Positions 35,216 through 46,690 of a stretch of DNA of 64,000 nucleotides are shown one piece after another. This stretch comes from Paramyrothecium sp. XJ0827. Its lineage: Eukaryota; Ascomycota; Sordariomycetes; Hypocreales; Stachybotryaceae. The translations under genes and the position numbers were made by a program. Position 1 is the stretch's first letter; each line of letters begins with the position of its first letter. Location of the stretch: contig JAJFPB010000009.1 of the NCBI GenBank assembly GCA_020881915.1, positions 1,488,001 through 1,552,000 of the forward strand. Direction: 5' to 3'. A model generated the notes under the pieces. It saw nothing but the letters and a program-made list of their open reading frames with translations, ran no database searches and had not been told where the DNA came from.

Positions 35216-36147
35216 CCAGATATCTAAGTTTTTAATTACTAGATTTTCTACCACTTTTCTCTAGGCATCTAAGTTTTAGGCCTTAGTTTTTCTACCATAA
35301 GTACCTAGAATTAGGACCTCATTAACTACTACCGTTATTAATAGTTAGCCTAATAGTCACCGCAGGGTTTTACATAGGGCCTTATAATGGTATGTCTCAT
35401 TATTTCTTAGTTAGGGACATTTACTCGGCTACTCCATCAGGATCTTGACCTAGCTATCTTAACCTAAAAGTACTACTAATCTTTCTTGCCGTCTCATCAC
35501 TAAGAGGAATGTACCTTATTCCGTCAAAGGCATAGCAGCAATTAAATCAGCGGTAATAGACGAACGTCAATCGCTCCCGGATATACAGCAATAATCTAAG
35601 AAGTCTCTATATCTACTTAGGCAGAAATTAGCCTCACTAATAATACGTATATATCAGGAGGATAACAATACGGCATAGTCATGTAAGATGAGGCAGTAAT
35701 TGGTACTTAAAATCGCGTAAAAGCGCCTCAAGCAGGCTACGATGTGGTATTCCGAGCGGATAACACGCCATAGTTGCAGGATGACCTTGCCTACATTGGC
35801 ACAGGACCGAGTTACCGCCGAGGATACATACTTTGTGACCGACGGATGGTCAACTGAGTGGCTATGCCTTCATCGCCAAGATGTTGGCCGGGCTGTGTGC
35901 TGACCCTTAGTTACCGCTGCACTGCGCCGTGATTTCTCATCAAAATGAAAGGGGGGTTGATCGAGTAGGAAAGAGAGGAGAGTGTTGGCCAATTGCTGAG
36001 CTGCCTGTACTCTTCCCTGACATAGCCACCTCCGGCATGAAACTTCTCCGGACGTGCCACTGATCCTTCATCCCGTCAGCTCTGGGATATGTTTTTGATG
36101 GCCTCGGAAGGGCCAGGGTTGTCCGTGCCAACCTAGCGCCGCTGATA
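35216..36147. other. RIP-affected flank and unrecognised relic
   Basis: 35216-35540 is AT-rich with dense stops; 35541-36147 returns to nearly normal composition. On the - strand around 35470-35545 a short stretch looks protein-like (DGIRYIPLSDETARKISS) but no family is recognised. It may be the decayed missing part of the DUF3433 gene, an older mobile element, or both. Confidence 0.35.
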
Positions 36148-36218
36148 TGAATATAATATATAGAACCTCCTATTTATATATATGGTTCTCTGTCTCTGGA
36201 GTACTAGATTACCTATTA
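36148..36218 (-). repeat. Left fragment of a type-2 chromoviral LTR interrupted by element 1
   Basis: About 70 bp (ATATAATATATAGAACCTCC, then TATTTATATATATGGTTCTC) closely match the middle of the 613-bp LTRs at 48974 and 56284, in the same orientation. The LTR continues after element 1, at 44202-44559. The U5-side end of this LTR is missing. Confidence 0.7.
36214..36218. repeat. Target-site duplication, left (tatta)
   Basis: Five bases directly before the TG of the left LTR; the right copy is tattg at 44202-44206. The single G/A difference is a RIP-type transition. Confidence 0.7.
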
Positions 36219-36870
36219 TGTCACGACCCGCACTAACCCCGTAACTAAGCCAGTACGGAATAAACATGACCCATACCGGTTACGATAGGTGCTACGTAGA
36301 GAAGCTAGATAAACCAACCGGTGGACTACAACCTAAATACATATTGGTCCTCACCAAGGATATAGTTATGTAGGACTAATACAGCTAGAGGTTCAGATAG
36401 ATAATAGGGGAATACATCGGGCGTAATGTAGCCACCATCCTAGGGATTTAGCAGAATATAGTCCCCACCTAGTGAGGTAGAAAAGGGGCTAGCGCCTAAC
36501 TACCCCGGAACTAAGGATGTAGGTGAATTCCTATATAATGCTAAGTAAGAAAAAGGGCCAATTATATATATATACTTATGCACTATAACTAAGTGCACCA
36601 AACTAAGTATACTAGTAATTACCCCAACGGAGTAATTATAATAAGTATATAGATAGGAGGATTCTACCTTAGGATAGATAGAAGACTACTAGCTATTAAT
36701 AATATATAGTCCCCAAGATAACCTTTATTATACTATTCTCTTATAAACTAGTAATAACCCCCTTATATACTTTAGATACTTTTCTATTATTCTATCTAAG
36801 GATAAATAAACCCCTAATAATCCTTAGTTACCTTATACCTAATAGTATAAGGTTACCCCCAATCATTATA
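36219..36870 (+). repeat. 5' LTR of element 1 (type 1, 652 bp)
   Basis: Starts TGTCACGACCCGCACTAACC and ends where the right LTR reads ..CGATCGTCACA (here AATCATTATA after RIP). The two LTRs are the same length, 652 bp, and differ mainly by C/T and G/A transitions. Confidence 0.88.
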
Positions 36871-36877
36871 TATTAAT

Positions 36878-38230
36878 AGCTCTTATTCTAGGTAATACTA
36901 TTATACCTAAAGTAATATTAAAAATAGTAGGTAAGTTAACTAAGCTAACCCCCAAGGGAAAGGAGGTAGCCCGCCCCGCGGCACCAAGGCCTCCACCTAC
37001 CAAGGTTACTCCCAAAAAAACCCCCTTAGGAGATAATATTATTATAGGTAAAGACCCAGCCTTGCAATCGGACTCTAATAATAATAATAAAATTACTATC
37101 CTACAAGCAAAAGTCCGGGAGAATATCTAGATTACTAATAAAAAGCTTAATTAACTCTAAGATAATATTCTTAATACTTAATAAGCCTATAAATTAAAGT
37201 AGCTTATTAAAACCCTTAAAAAGGAGATAACTAATATAGTATAACTCTACGTAGAAGAATCTAAGAAAAACAGGGAAATACTTAAATAACTCTAAAATAT
37301 AAACCTCAGTAGAACCATAGGGGCCTAGAAAGATAAGGGAGCTATTCTATAAACTAGAAAGCCTAAGCCCTTTAATAGTACCCCAAGCAAGCTTCAAACA
37401 TTTATTATATTACTTAAAGTATATTACCTAGATTACCCCTTACTCTTTATATAAGACTACAATAGGGTTATATTTATAGCTTATAACCTAACTAGGAAAG
37501 TATAAACCTAGTTTAAGCCTATACTCCGAGATTATATTAATAATACTTCTATCTTCTGGATAAACTATATTAAATATATCTTTGCGAGCTTCTAGAAGTT
37601 TAAAGAAGAAATTAGATATATTTTTGGGATAACTAATAAAACATAGGATACCAAGAGAGCCCTTAACTTACTTAAATAGACTAGGTCCTATACTAAGCTT
37701 ATTACTAAGTTCCTCTATATTACTGCACTACTCTATTAGCCAGAAGATATCCTAAAGAAGACCTTCTATAATAGGATTAAATCTAATATAAAAGATAAAC
37801 TTATTAAAGTTAAGTGCAATAAGATCTCCCTATTAGAATATATATATAAAGCAGTAGAGATTAATAATTATAATTAGGAATACTACAAGGAATAGGAATA
37901 AGAAAATAAAGTAAAGAAATTTAAAACCCCCTACTAGGTAAACTAAGGAAAGAAGAAATTTATCCCTATATCCTATAGAACCGCAGTAGGACCCATAGAA
38001 ATTAATATTATCTAGAAACAAGGGAAAGACTTCTCCTACTACAATTACAGAAAAAAGGAATACTACACGCGGGACTGCAAAAGTAAGCCCCAAGATAGAA
38101 AGAAAACCTATTTCTAGCTAATCTAAGAAGACTAATATAATATTAATATAATTAAAAAACAATTAATTAATATTATTACTAAATAAGAACCCACTAAGGA
38201 TATTCCCAACTAATAAGTAATAATTAAAGA
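36878..38230 (+). pseudogene. Chromoviral gag relic with degraded CCHC knuckle
   Basis: Begins just inside the 5' LTR; a Lys/Pro/Thr-rich start (AKEVAR-like basic region around 36950-37030) is followed by a helical capsid-like region. At about 38033-38078 the frame reads YYNYRKKEYYTRDC, a CX2CX4HX4C zinc knuckle in which two Cys and the His have become Tyr (TGY/CAY to TAY), the expected RIP outcome. Many in-frame TAA/TAG. Confidence 0.75.
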
Positions 38231-39400
38231 TATCTCCAATATTACTAGCCTAACTAACTTACTAAGAGAAACCCCTACAGTTAGTAAACCCTTAGATAAT
38301 AAATTAGAATTAAGTATAGGTACTACCGGAGATACCTCACTCCTACTTAACTACATACTAATTAAAGCTAGAACTAAGTAATATAACCCACTCTTTAGAG
38401 ATCGGGAAGTATATATTTAAGTAGTAACCACAAAGGTAGCTATAAGCCTATAGGGAGTAAGGTTTACTATTAACTCTTAATATAACCCCTTATTTAACCC
38501 TGATTACTATAGGTATAATAAAATCTTATAAGTATCTTATATAGTATACTAATGCCCTATCTACCTTACTACTAAAGTAAAATAAAATATATTCTTTATA
38601 TATACATAAGGCACTAAGATAGAAAACCCCTATATATTTAAAGAAATACCCTATTAGGAAGTTAAAATATACTACCTTAGATATTAAATTATAATCCTTA
38701 GACTAAGTAAGGAATACTCTAAAGAATATTATTTTAAGGCAGAAGAAACCTATAAAACTAATAAATACTAGATATACTATAGAGTAAAAATTAACTAACT
38801 CTATAGACTCCAAGGCAAATATAGAAGAGAGTATACCTAATTAGAAAATACACTCCTAAATAAAGACCACAAGCATATTAAAATAGCAATCTTGTAGTTC
38901 CTTAATAGGCTCCTAAGAAAGGAATATTACTATAGGATAGGGTACTCCGCCCGCAACTACAAAAAGAAAACCCCCACTACCTACGGGACCGAATCTAGCC
39001 CCATAGAGATTAGCTATATAGAAGATAGTCTATACCGCTACTATAACTACAAAAAATATAAGGCAGAAAGAATATACCTTCGCAGGGAAATAGAACCTAA
39101 GATAATAGGTACTACAAAGGAAGAGTATAACTAGGAGCATAAAGAATACTACTACCCGCACCAAACCTACTACAGACATACTATCTACATAAATAAGATA
39201 AGTAATAAACCACCTATTAGTATTAGAGAAGCCAAATAGAGGATTAATAGGATCCCTATATAAGGTAACCAGGCAAAAAACAAGACCTATTAACTATAAT
39301 TGGGCTATAGGGTAATAGAAGGGAGTAATATACTATTACTATAGTCCAAAAATAAGGATAGGTAAAATAGCAAGGGTACTATATTGATTTTATAGTCTAG
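38231..39400 (+). pseudogene. Linker between gag and protease with further knuckle-like motifs
   Basis: Around 38925-38965 the frame reads EYYYRIGYSARNYKK, and around 39030-39065 LYRYYNYKKYKAERIYL. Both keep the spacing of zinc knuckles with Cys and His replaced by Tyr. This region is longer than in simple Ty3 elements. Confidence 0.45.
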
Positions 39401-42400
39401 GGCATAACTATTAATACTAGGGTAAATACTAGCGCCAAGGAAAATTATATTAATCCCGACTTTATAAACCAATATAAAATCCTATGGAGAAGGAAGGAGA
39501 AACCATATAAAGCTATAAACGCAGAAGGAGTTCCTTTTACTTATAATAAGGGACTAATAGATAAAGAAGTAATTCTTCGTATAATAATACAAGGAGTTAC
39601 TTATAATATTACCCTCGATGTAGTATAAGTATAATCTAATGTACTTCTAGGTAAACTATAGCTAAAGGATTAAAGACCTACCTTTAATTGGGATAATAGC
39701 TAAGTTATAATAGTGGAATTACAACTGCCCTAAGCAAGGAAAAGGAAATTAAAAGAGAAGAAAGAAGCAAATATTTGCAATAAAGCCCTATCTAGGAAAG
39801 GAAAGACCCTCCTAAGATAGAAGGATTATTAGGTAAAAGCCAAAGTATTAACTAATAACGGAATATAACCTAGTATACAATACAAATAAAGCCAAGCTAT
39901 TTCTACCTATAGAAGGAAAGCAATTAACCTAATCTATATAATTGCACATAACCTACAAGAGCAGAAACAAATAAAAGAAGAAATAAAAGATAAACTTACA
40001 AATATCCTAGAGAAATATTACAAATATATAAAACTCTTTATAGAAGAACTAGAAAGTAGCCTCCCTAAATACTTAAAATAGGACTACAAAATCTGCCTAA
40101 TTAATAGAAAAAAGACCTATTTCCTACTAATCTATAACCTTAATACCAAAGAATTAAAAATATTAAAGGAATATATTAATAAGAACCTTAAGAAGGGATA
40201 TATTTAATAATTAATATTACCTACTAGATACCCTATTATATTTATCCTAAAAAAGAATAAAAAACTCCGCCTATATATAGATTACTGCTAACTTAATAAT
40301 ATTACTATTAAAGATAGGATACCTTTGCTTCTTATTACCGAAATAAGAGATTGCCTATATAGTAAAATGATTTTTACTATACTTAATCTTAAAGGTACCT
40401 ATAACTTAATTAGAATAAAGAAAGGAGATAAATAGAAGACTGCGTTTTATATGAAATTTAGACTCTTTAAAACCTTAGTAATACCGTTTAGCCTAACTAA
40501 TGTACTAGCTATATTCTAATAAATAATTAACTATATTTTAAGAGAATTTGTAGATAACTTTGTTATTATCTACTTAGATAATATACTTATTTTCTTAGAG
40601 AATAAAGAATAATATAAAGAGTATATATATAAAGTACTCTAGGTACTATAAGATACTAAACTCTTAGTGGAACCTACTAAGAGTAACTTCTATATATATA
40701 AAGTTAATTTCCTTAGATATACTATCTAACCTAATAAGATTTAAATGGAGAAAAGCAAGATTGTAGTAATTAAAGAATAGAAGCCCCCTATAGATAATAT
40801 TAAGGATATCTAGAGCTTCCTAGGATTTACTAACTACTATAGATAGTTTATTAAATACTTCGGAAAGATTGCTAAACCACTAATAGATTTAACTAAGAAA
40901 GATATACCTTTTAAGTAGACTCTAGAAGCCCAAAGAGCCTTTAAAGAGATTAAAGAATAAATTATTAGTAAACCTATTCTAGTAACTTTTAACCTAAGGA
41001 AGCAAATTATCCTAGAAACTAATACCTTTAACTATACCCTTAGCACTACTATTAGGTAAATAAGAGATAATAAACTTCTATATTCTATTACTTTCTAGTC
41101 CAAGAAAATTACTAGACCTCCGCTCTACTACCCTATCTATAATAAAGAATTTATAGTAATTATTAAAGCATTTAAGGAATTCTAATACTACCTTATAGGT
41201 ATAGAATATAAGATTAAGGTCTATACTAATTACAGAAATATTACTTACTTTGCTACAACCTAAACCCTAATAGCAAAATAAGTCTACTACGTAGAAATAC
41301 TTATACCCTTTAATTACGAAATTATCTATTAGAAAGGATCCAAGAATAGATATACTAATACACTTAGTTGGAAAAGTAAATATAAGTAAGAAATCCCTAA
41401 GGTAATGTAATAACTACTATACCTAAACTTAGAAGGGAACTACAAATAGAAAACTATTAACTTAATTAAGACCCATAGAATAAAAACAGAAGATAAATAA
41501 TATAATAAAATCAAGGAATAGAGCAATAAAAACATTATATATATTATGGAGATACCTATAGGAATAAGTATAGAATATAGCAAGGTACCTATACATAATA
41601 ACTAGATATGGATCCCAGAAGAAATACAAGAAGAGATTCTAACTAAAATCCACAGATATTATACTATTAGATATAAAGGAATTAGAAAAACCATAGAAGT
41701 AGTATATTACATATATAGCTACCCTAGAATAAAAAAGGATATAAAAAGAGTTATAAGAAAATGCAATATCTATAATAAAACTAAGGCCTTAAGGCATAAA
41801 CCTTATAGATATCTTAAATTACTACTAGTACTAACTAGACCTTAGTAATTAATCTTATAGGACTTTATTATTAAGCTCCCCTAATCTAAAAAACCAAGCT
41901 CTAAGAATAGCTATAATAGTATTTTTATTATTCTTAATAGGTTTACTAAATATACTTATTTTATTACCTACAATAAGGCAACTAATACTAAAGATATAGT
42001 ATACCACTATTATAAGTATATTATAAGCTAGTATAGTACACTAGAGGAAATTATCTCCAATAGAGGACCTACATTTATATCTAAATTCTAGTAAGAATTA
42101 GTAGCTCTCTTAGGTATTAACTATAAGCTAAGCACTACTTACTACCTATAAATAAATAGATAAATAGAATATATAAATTAAACCTTAGAATAATACCTCC
42201 GCTGCTATATTAACTACTAATAGAAGGATTAAGTAAAATAGTTACCTATAGTACAATACTACTACAATAGTACTAAATTAGAAACTACTAAAATATTACT
42301 ATTCTATATAAACTATAGGTTTAAACTAACTATTAAGTACACTAAATATAAGGGACCCCTTAATAAACTAGCCATTATTAAGATAAAAGAACTTAAATAA

Positions 42401-42895
42401 TTATATAATATAATAAAGTAAGAAATTTTATTTATAAACCAGAAAATAAAGAAATATTATAATATAAAAAGATCGCTGGAGCTAATCTTCGAGGAGGGAG
42501 ATATAGTCTACCTACTTAGAAAAAATATAAAAATAACATAACTAAGTAATAAGCTAGACTACAAAAAACTCAGATCCTTTAAAATCTTATATAGAATTAA
42601 GAATATTAACTACGAACTAGAATTTCTAGATATAATAAAATACTACCTAGTATTTTATATAGTACTCCTAGAACTAGTACCTAATAATAAACCTATAGAA
42701 GAAACTATTAAGGTACTTATAGAGGAAAAAGAATATAAAGTAGAATAAATACTTATATATAAATAAACCAAAAATAGAGAGGAACTATATTTTATTAAAT
42801 AGAAAAACTATAATAAAAGTAAAAATACTTAGGAACTACCTAAGTACCTAAGTAAAGCTAGCTTAAAACTAAAGGAATTCCGAAGTTAGATAAAG
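39401..42895 (+). pseudogene. Chromoviral pol relic: protease, RT, RNase H, integrase, chromodomain
   Basis: Protease-like region 39440-39690 (KPYKAINAEGVPFTYNKG, then VLLGKL). RT from about 40080: DYKICLINRKKTYF, INKNLKKGYI and KTAFYMKFRLFKTLVIPF; the catalytic motif at 40571-40588 reads YLDNIL, one Asp already lost (GAT to AAT). RNase H follows to about 41300. Integrase: zinc-region remnant CNIYNKTKALRHKPY at 41761-41811, then DFIIKLP (first Asp) and SNRGPTF (second Asp to Asn). The chromodomain at about 42741-42890 reads VE.ILIYK.. then ELYFIK and LPKYLSKASLKLKEFR. Numerous RIP stops. Confidence 0.88.
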
Positions 42896-43357
42896 CTTTA
42901 AAACCTAAGGCCTACTAATCTACATCTAGAGAAAAAGTAATATTAGAATAAGCCAAGAATTAAATATTAAGAATAGTCTCTGCTTCTTTAATAAGAACCT
43001 CCTCCTTAGCCTCGGCATTCTCCACTAAATAAGTACTCTTATTCTTTAAGGCTTGGTACTAATAATATAACCACATTAGGTAAGCCAGAGACTTAGAGAG
43101 AGTAGCTTAATAACGAAGTAGCTCTTCCTCTGCCTTAATTTTCTCCTTCTCTAGCTTCTTATCCTTATTAACTATCTAATAAACTAAGCCACAATTAGCA
43201 AGAACTAGGGAACATATAGAAGGAAGAACCTACAAGACATTAGGGAAATACCTATTAAATTACAAGAACAACCAAGATAAGTATATATCTAGTAATACTT
43301 TAACCTAGATAATATTTTATATTCTACGCCCTTTAAGCAATAATAGGTACAAGGCAT
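42890..43357 (-). pseudogene. Antisense accessory frame: Cys-rich start, coiled-coil end
   Basis: On the strand opposite to pol, between chromodomain and 3' LTR. From an ATG at 43357 the frame reads MPCTYYCLKG, then KYY.IYTYLGCSCN, spaced like a CxxC..C..C knuckle with some Cys turned to Tyr. Further down (43160-42900, in another frame) it reads KLEKEKIKAEEELLRY, ATLSKSLAYLM, YQALKNKSTYLVENAEAKEE and VLIKEAETILNI, a strongly charged coiled coil. Its three stops are all TAA/TAG where Gln codons are expected. I recall fungal proteins with Cys-rich start and coiled-coil end found near Gypsy elements, but could not check. Confidence 0.5.
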
Positions 43358-43531
43358 AATAGTAAAACTAAATCTAAAAATAGTATTAGTACAAAGATAA
43401 TAGTAAATAGTGGCCTCCGAGGTTATTATAAGGGAAAGAAAAGAAGAAGGAATGCTTACTAGGCCACAACAAAGAAATCTGGGAATCTACCTAATTTATA
43501 TAAAGGAATAGCTAGGCCTCCGGAGTAGGCC

Positions 43532-43549
43532 TCAGGGAGGGGAGCATTA
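43532..43549 (+). other. Polypurine tract of element 1
   Basis: Purine-rich CAGGGAGGGGAGCATTA lies directly before the 3' LTR, in the position used to prime plus-strand DNA synthesis in LTR retrotransposons. Confidence 0.65.
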
Positions 43550-44201
43550 TATTATAACCCATACTAATCCCATAACTAAGCCAGTACAGAATAAATATAA
43601 CCCGTACCGATTATAATAGGTGCTACGTAGAGAAGCTAGATAAATTAATTAGTGGACTATAACCCAAATATATACTAGTCCTTACCAAGGATATAATCAC
43701 GTAGGACTAATACAACTAGAGGTTCAGACGGATAACAGGGGAATACATTGGGCATAATGTAGCTACTATCCTAGGGATTTAGTAGAATACGGTCCCTGCC
43801 TAGTGAGGCAAAAAAGGGACTAGTACCCAACTACCCCGGAACTAAGGATATAGGTGAATTCCTATATAACACTAAGCAAGGAAAAGGGCTAATTATATAT
43901 ATATACTTATATACTGCGATTAAGTGCACTAAACTAAGTGTACTAGCGATTACCCCAATGGAGTAATTACAATAAGTATATAGATAGGAGAATTCTACCT
44001 TAGGATAAATAGAAGACTACTAGCTATTAATAATATATAGTCCCTAAGATAACCTTTATTGCACTATTCTTTTATAGACTAGTAATAACCCCCTTATGTA
44101 CTTTAGATACTTTCCTATTGTTCTATCTAAGGATAAATGAACCCCCAATAATCCTTAGTTACCCTATACCTAACGGTATAAGGCTACCCCCGATCGTCAC
44201 A
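43550..44201 (+). repeat. 3' LTR of element 1 (type 1, 652 bp)
   Basis: Begins TATTATAACCCATACTAATC, the RIP form of the 5' LTR start, and ends CGATCGTCACA. It matches 36219-36870 over its full length. Confidence 0.88.
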
Positions 44202-44206
44202 TATTG
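44202..44206. repeat. Target-site duplication, right (tattg)
   Basis: Pairs with tatta at 36214-36218. Confidence 0.65.
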
Positions 44207-44559
44207 GTTATAATCTAATAGTTCTTACTAGATTATAATAAGATTATAATTTATTAATCTATATTAGTGGGTTTCCTATAGCTTCTTTATTATTTATAGG
44301 AATCTTCTTCTATATAGGTCTTTATTTATACTAGATCTTTTTATTCTTAGTCTTTTATTCCTAGTCTATTAGTTCTATTCTTCTTTTTATACTAGTATTA
44401 TATTTGGGCTAGTATATTAGTAGCTGGCTTGTAGTCTGTACTAGTAGCGCGGGGCTGGCTCTTTCTGAGGCTAGTAGCTCTGAGGCTAGTGTAATATTTA
44501 CGTGCGATGTTATGTGGTTCTTCTACGGCTTAGTCATGACCTTGGGTCAGGTCGTGATA
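44202..44559 (-). repeat. Right part of the type-2 LTR split by element 1
   Basis: Read on the - strand it starts TATCACGACCTGACCCAAGG and follows the U3 of the LTRs ending at 49586 and 56896. It is clearly less AT-rich than those copies, so it was RIP-mutated less. The missing left part sits at 36148-36218. Confidence 0.75.
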
Positions 44560-45286
44560 TAATATTGCAGATGCCATCACGGCCATATATGTGATGCTTG
44601 AGGGTTCAGAGCCTCCGTACTTTATCGGGGATGACACTTCTTCGCTCGTCGATATACAAGCGAATTAGGGATATTGATTACGGCTCTAATAATGCTACTG
44701 ACTTATTTTTGAATCTTAATTAAAATATAAATCCTTGTCATTATGCCGAGTTATTAAATGCCTATGATATTAATCAGGATGCCTGTAATATACCAACCTT
44801 ATATACGGATAAATAAGAGAGAGAAATAAATAAATTAGAGTAATAAACTAGTAATAAACTATAGTAAAAGTAGCTATCTTAAATAGTAGTATAACTACTT
44901 ATACCTAGTAGTAGTTAGATTAATTACTAGATCTAGATTCTTCTCTAATAGAGCTATCTACTAGTCTAAATATATACTTATATATATATTATATACTATC
45001 CCCTAGTCTAATATTACTGATAGTTTGATTAGTTTCTTATAATACTAGAAGGGTGATAGTGGTAGAAATGTAATGAAGGTGGTTGGATGAAAAGTGGAAT
45101 TCTACCTGTAATGCTTGAGTAGGCACGGGTGTTACAGGCAGTTTGTGTTTTGGACGATGACCTCAATTCATAGTTTAACATTCACTAATACAACAGCGCA
45201 AAATAACTTTAGGTGCCGTTGAATCATCGCGCATGTGGGTTTTCCTTGCGAACGCAATACCTCCTGCCGGCCTGGTTCTGGTATTC
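44560..45286. other. Island flank with a possible coding relic
   Basis: 44566-44670 (+) has near-normal composition and reads DAITAIYVMLEGSEPPYFIG before a stop. 44690-44815 reads as a second protein-like stretch (DIDYGSNNATDLFLNLN, NPCHYAELLNAYDINQDACN) with RIP-type stops. No family is recognised. The remainder to 45286 is the 3' flank of the NmrA-like gene. Confidence 0.35.
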
Positions 45287-46308
45287 TCACGATTGAAAGA
45301 CCCCAAACTTCCCAAGCCGTTCCTTGGGCGTCTTAGCAAAGAAATCTCTGACAGTTACTAGCTTAACAGCAGGGTAGCGTTCATTGTCGAGAGGTAACGG
45401 CAAAGTTGTTTGGCCATTAATGGAATAGTACGTGTAGAACAGACCCAACCAGGCTGGGGCATTGTCTGGATTCTGGTCCCGTTTCTGATGCATAAGCTTG
45501 AACAGATCTTCCAAGCTTCCCAGTCGTTCCAATCCCGGCTCTTCGTTATAGACGGTGTGGAATTCTGCGGCAATCTCTTTGATATTGACGTAATCACCAC
45601 GGACTATGCAGTAAATCATTAGCAGTTGCTTTTTAGATACTTAGGAAATGATATCTGGAAGAACTCACACGAGAACCATCCAACTGCATCCTTGTCTACC
45701 GCCACCTCTGCGGTGAACTGGGCTGCATTCCGATATGTTGTGAACTCCCATCGCTCATCTCCTGTGCCCCAGTACTTGAACAGGTTACGCTTGGAATCCC
45801 AAATTCCCACCCACGGTCGTTCTAAGAAGCATGCGTTCAACACGTGGACGGCTTTCAACTGTCCAGCGGCCTCCTTTTCCTCCAGGTATGCCTGCACAAG
45901 CTTCATCGGATCCTTCGGAGGGTGCTGGCCAAGTTCCAGCTTCCGGAAATCCATCGACCAGTCACCAGCAATGTATCTAGGGACACCCTCAGCGATACAG
46001 GCGTCAATGAGTAGTTTCTGGCCGTCAACCATCAGGGAGCTAGGACCGAGATAACAACAGATGGTTATGTCGGAACCACGTAAGGCATCACGGAGCGTGG
46101 CGATGTCGGTAGAGGATGTGGCGTAGACGGTGAGACGGGGTTCATCGCGAAGTGACTGGGGGAGCTTGGTAGGCGTTCGGCAGAGCCCACGGATGCGGAC
46201 ATTTGGCTTGGCCAGGAGGTATTCAGCGATGAGCTTGCCGAGACTGCCAGTGATGCCAGCGATGGCGACGGTGGTGACCGCATCGGTAGGCATGGTATGA
46301 GCAGACAT
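45287..46308 (-). CDS. NmrA-like atypical SDR, intact gene inside the RIP block
   Basis: Exons 46308-45669 and 45603-45287 give 318 residues with no internal stops. The start MSAHTMPTDAV is preferred to 46425 because the Rossmann motif follows at normal distance: VAIAGITGSLGKLIAEYL (GxxGxxG). Then come ICCYLGPSSLMVDGQKLLID and VPRYIAGDWSMDFRKLELGQ, LNACFLERPWVGIW, and after the intron VRGDYVNIKEIAAEFH, a typical NmrA/NAD-binding end. Base composition is normal although RIP-degraded DNA begins within about 350 bp upstream. Function likely reductase or NAD(P)-sensing regulator; substrate unknown. It is not a close copy of the NmrA gene at 6430-7507. Confidence 0.85.
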
Positions 46309-46690
46309 GATTAGATTTTGCGTCGAAATCGAATGCGATCTTTGGCTTTGATCCCAGCAGTTATTTAGGTCAACATAATGTCTTAAATACGGGCTAGTTC
46401 TCTGCTTAAATAAGTTACTGGACATTAGGAATCAACTGATCATGGCTACTGGCTGACAGGTAGTTAATCCAGCGCTTAGTTTGCATAACAGGTAGGTAGA
46501 TTGACATACCAGGATGGCGGCCGCTTAACGCCGGGTGACTCATTCGCCGAGAGGCTCGTCCAGTTATATCCTGGCTCGGCTGGCTGAAGCTAAAGTAATA
46601 ATGCTTGCTAATAATAGATGTTGACCTGGGGGGGGTCTACCCTTATGGGGACCTATGTTTTTAGATCACATGGGGCCCTATGTAGATTAT
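46309..46690. other. Promoter of NmrA-like gene and GC-rich edge of AT block
   Basis: Normal composition up to about 46690, then an abrupt drop to extreme AT. The last part holds a GC-rich stretch (GACCTGGGGGGGGTCTACCC, then TTATGGGGACC and CACATGGGGCCCTATG) that may be the unmutated end of a mobile element. Confidence 0.4.

Larger units (their letters stand above)
36219..44201 (+). mobile_element. Full-length RIP-mutated Ty3/Gypsy chromovirus (element 1)
   Basis: 7983 bp with 652-bp direct LTRs, a 5-bp target duplication and a polypurine tract, on the + strand. The order is gag with zinc knuckles, protease, reverse transcriptase, RNase H, integrase and a C-terminal chromodomain, which defines a chromovirus. 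Every frame is riddled with TAA/TAG, explained by CAA/CAG to TAA/TAG change and by G-to-A change on this strand, the RIP pattern. The element is inserted in an older opposite-strand type-2 LTR (36148-36218 and 44202-44559). It is inert as read. Confidence 0.93.
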
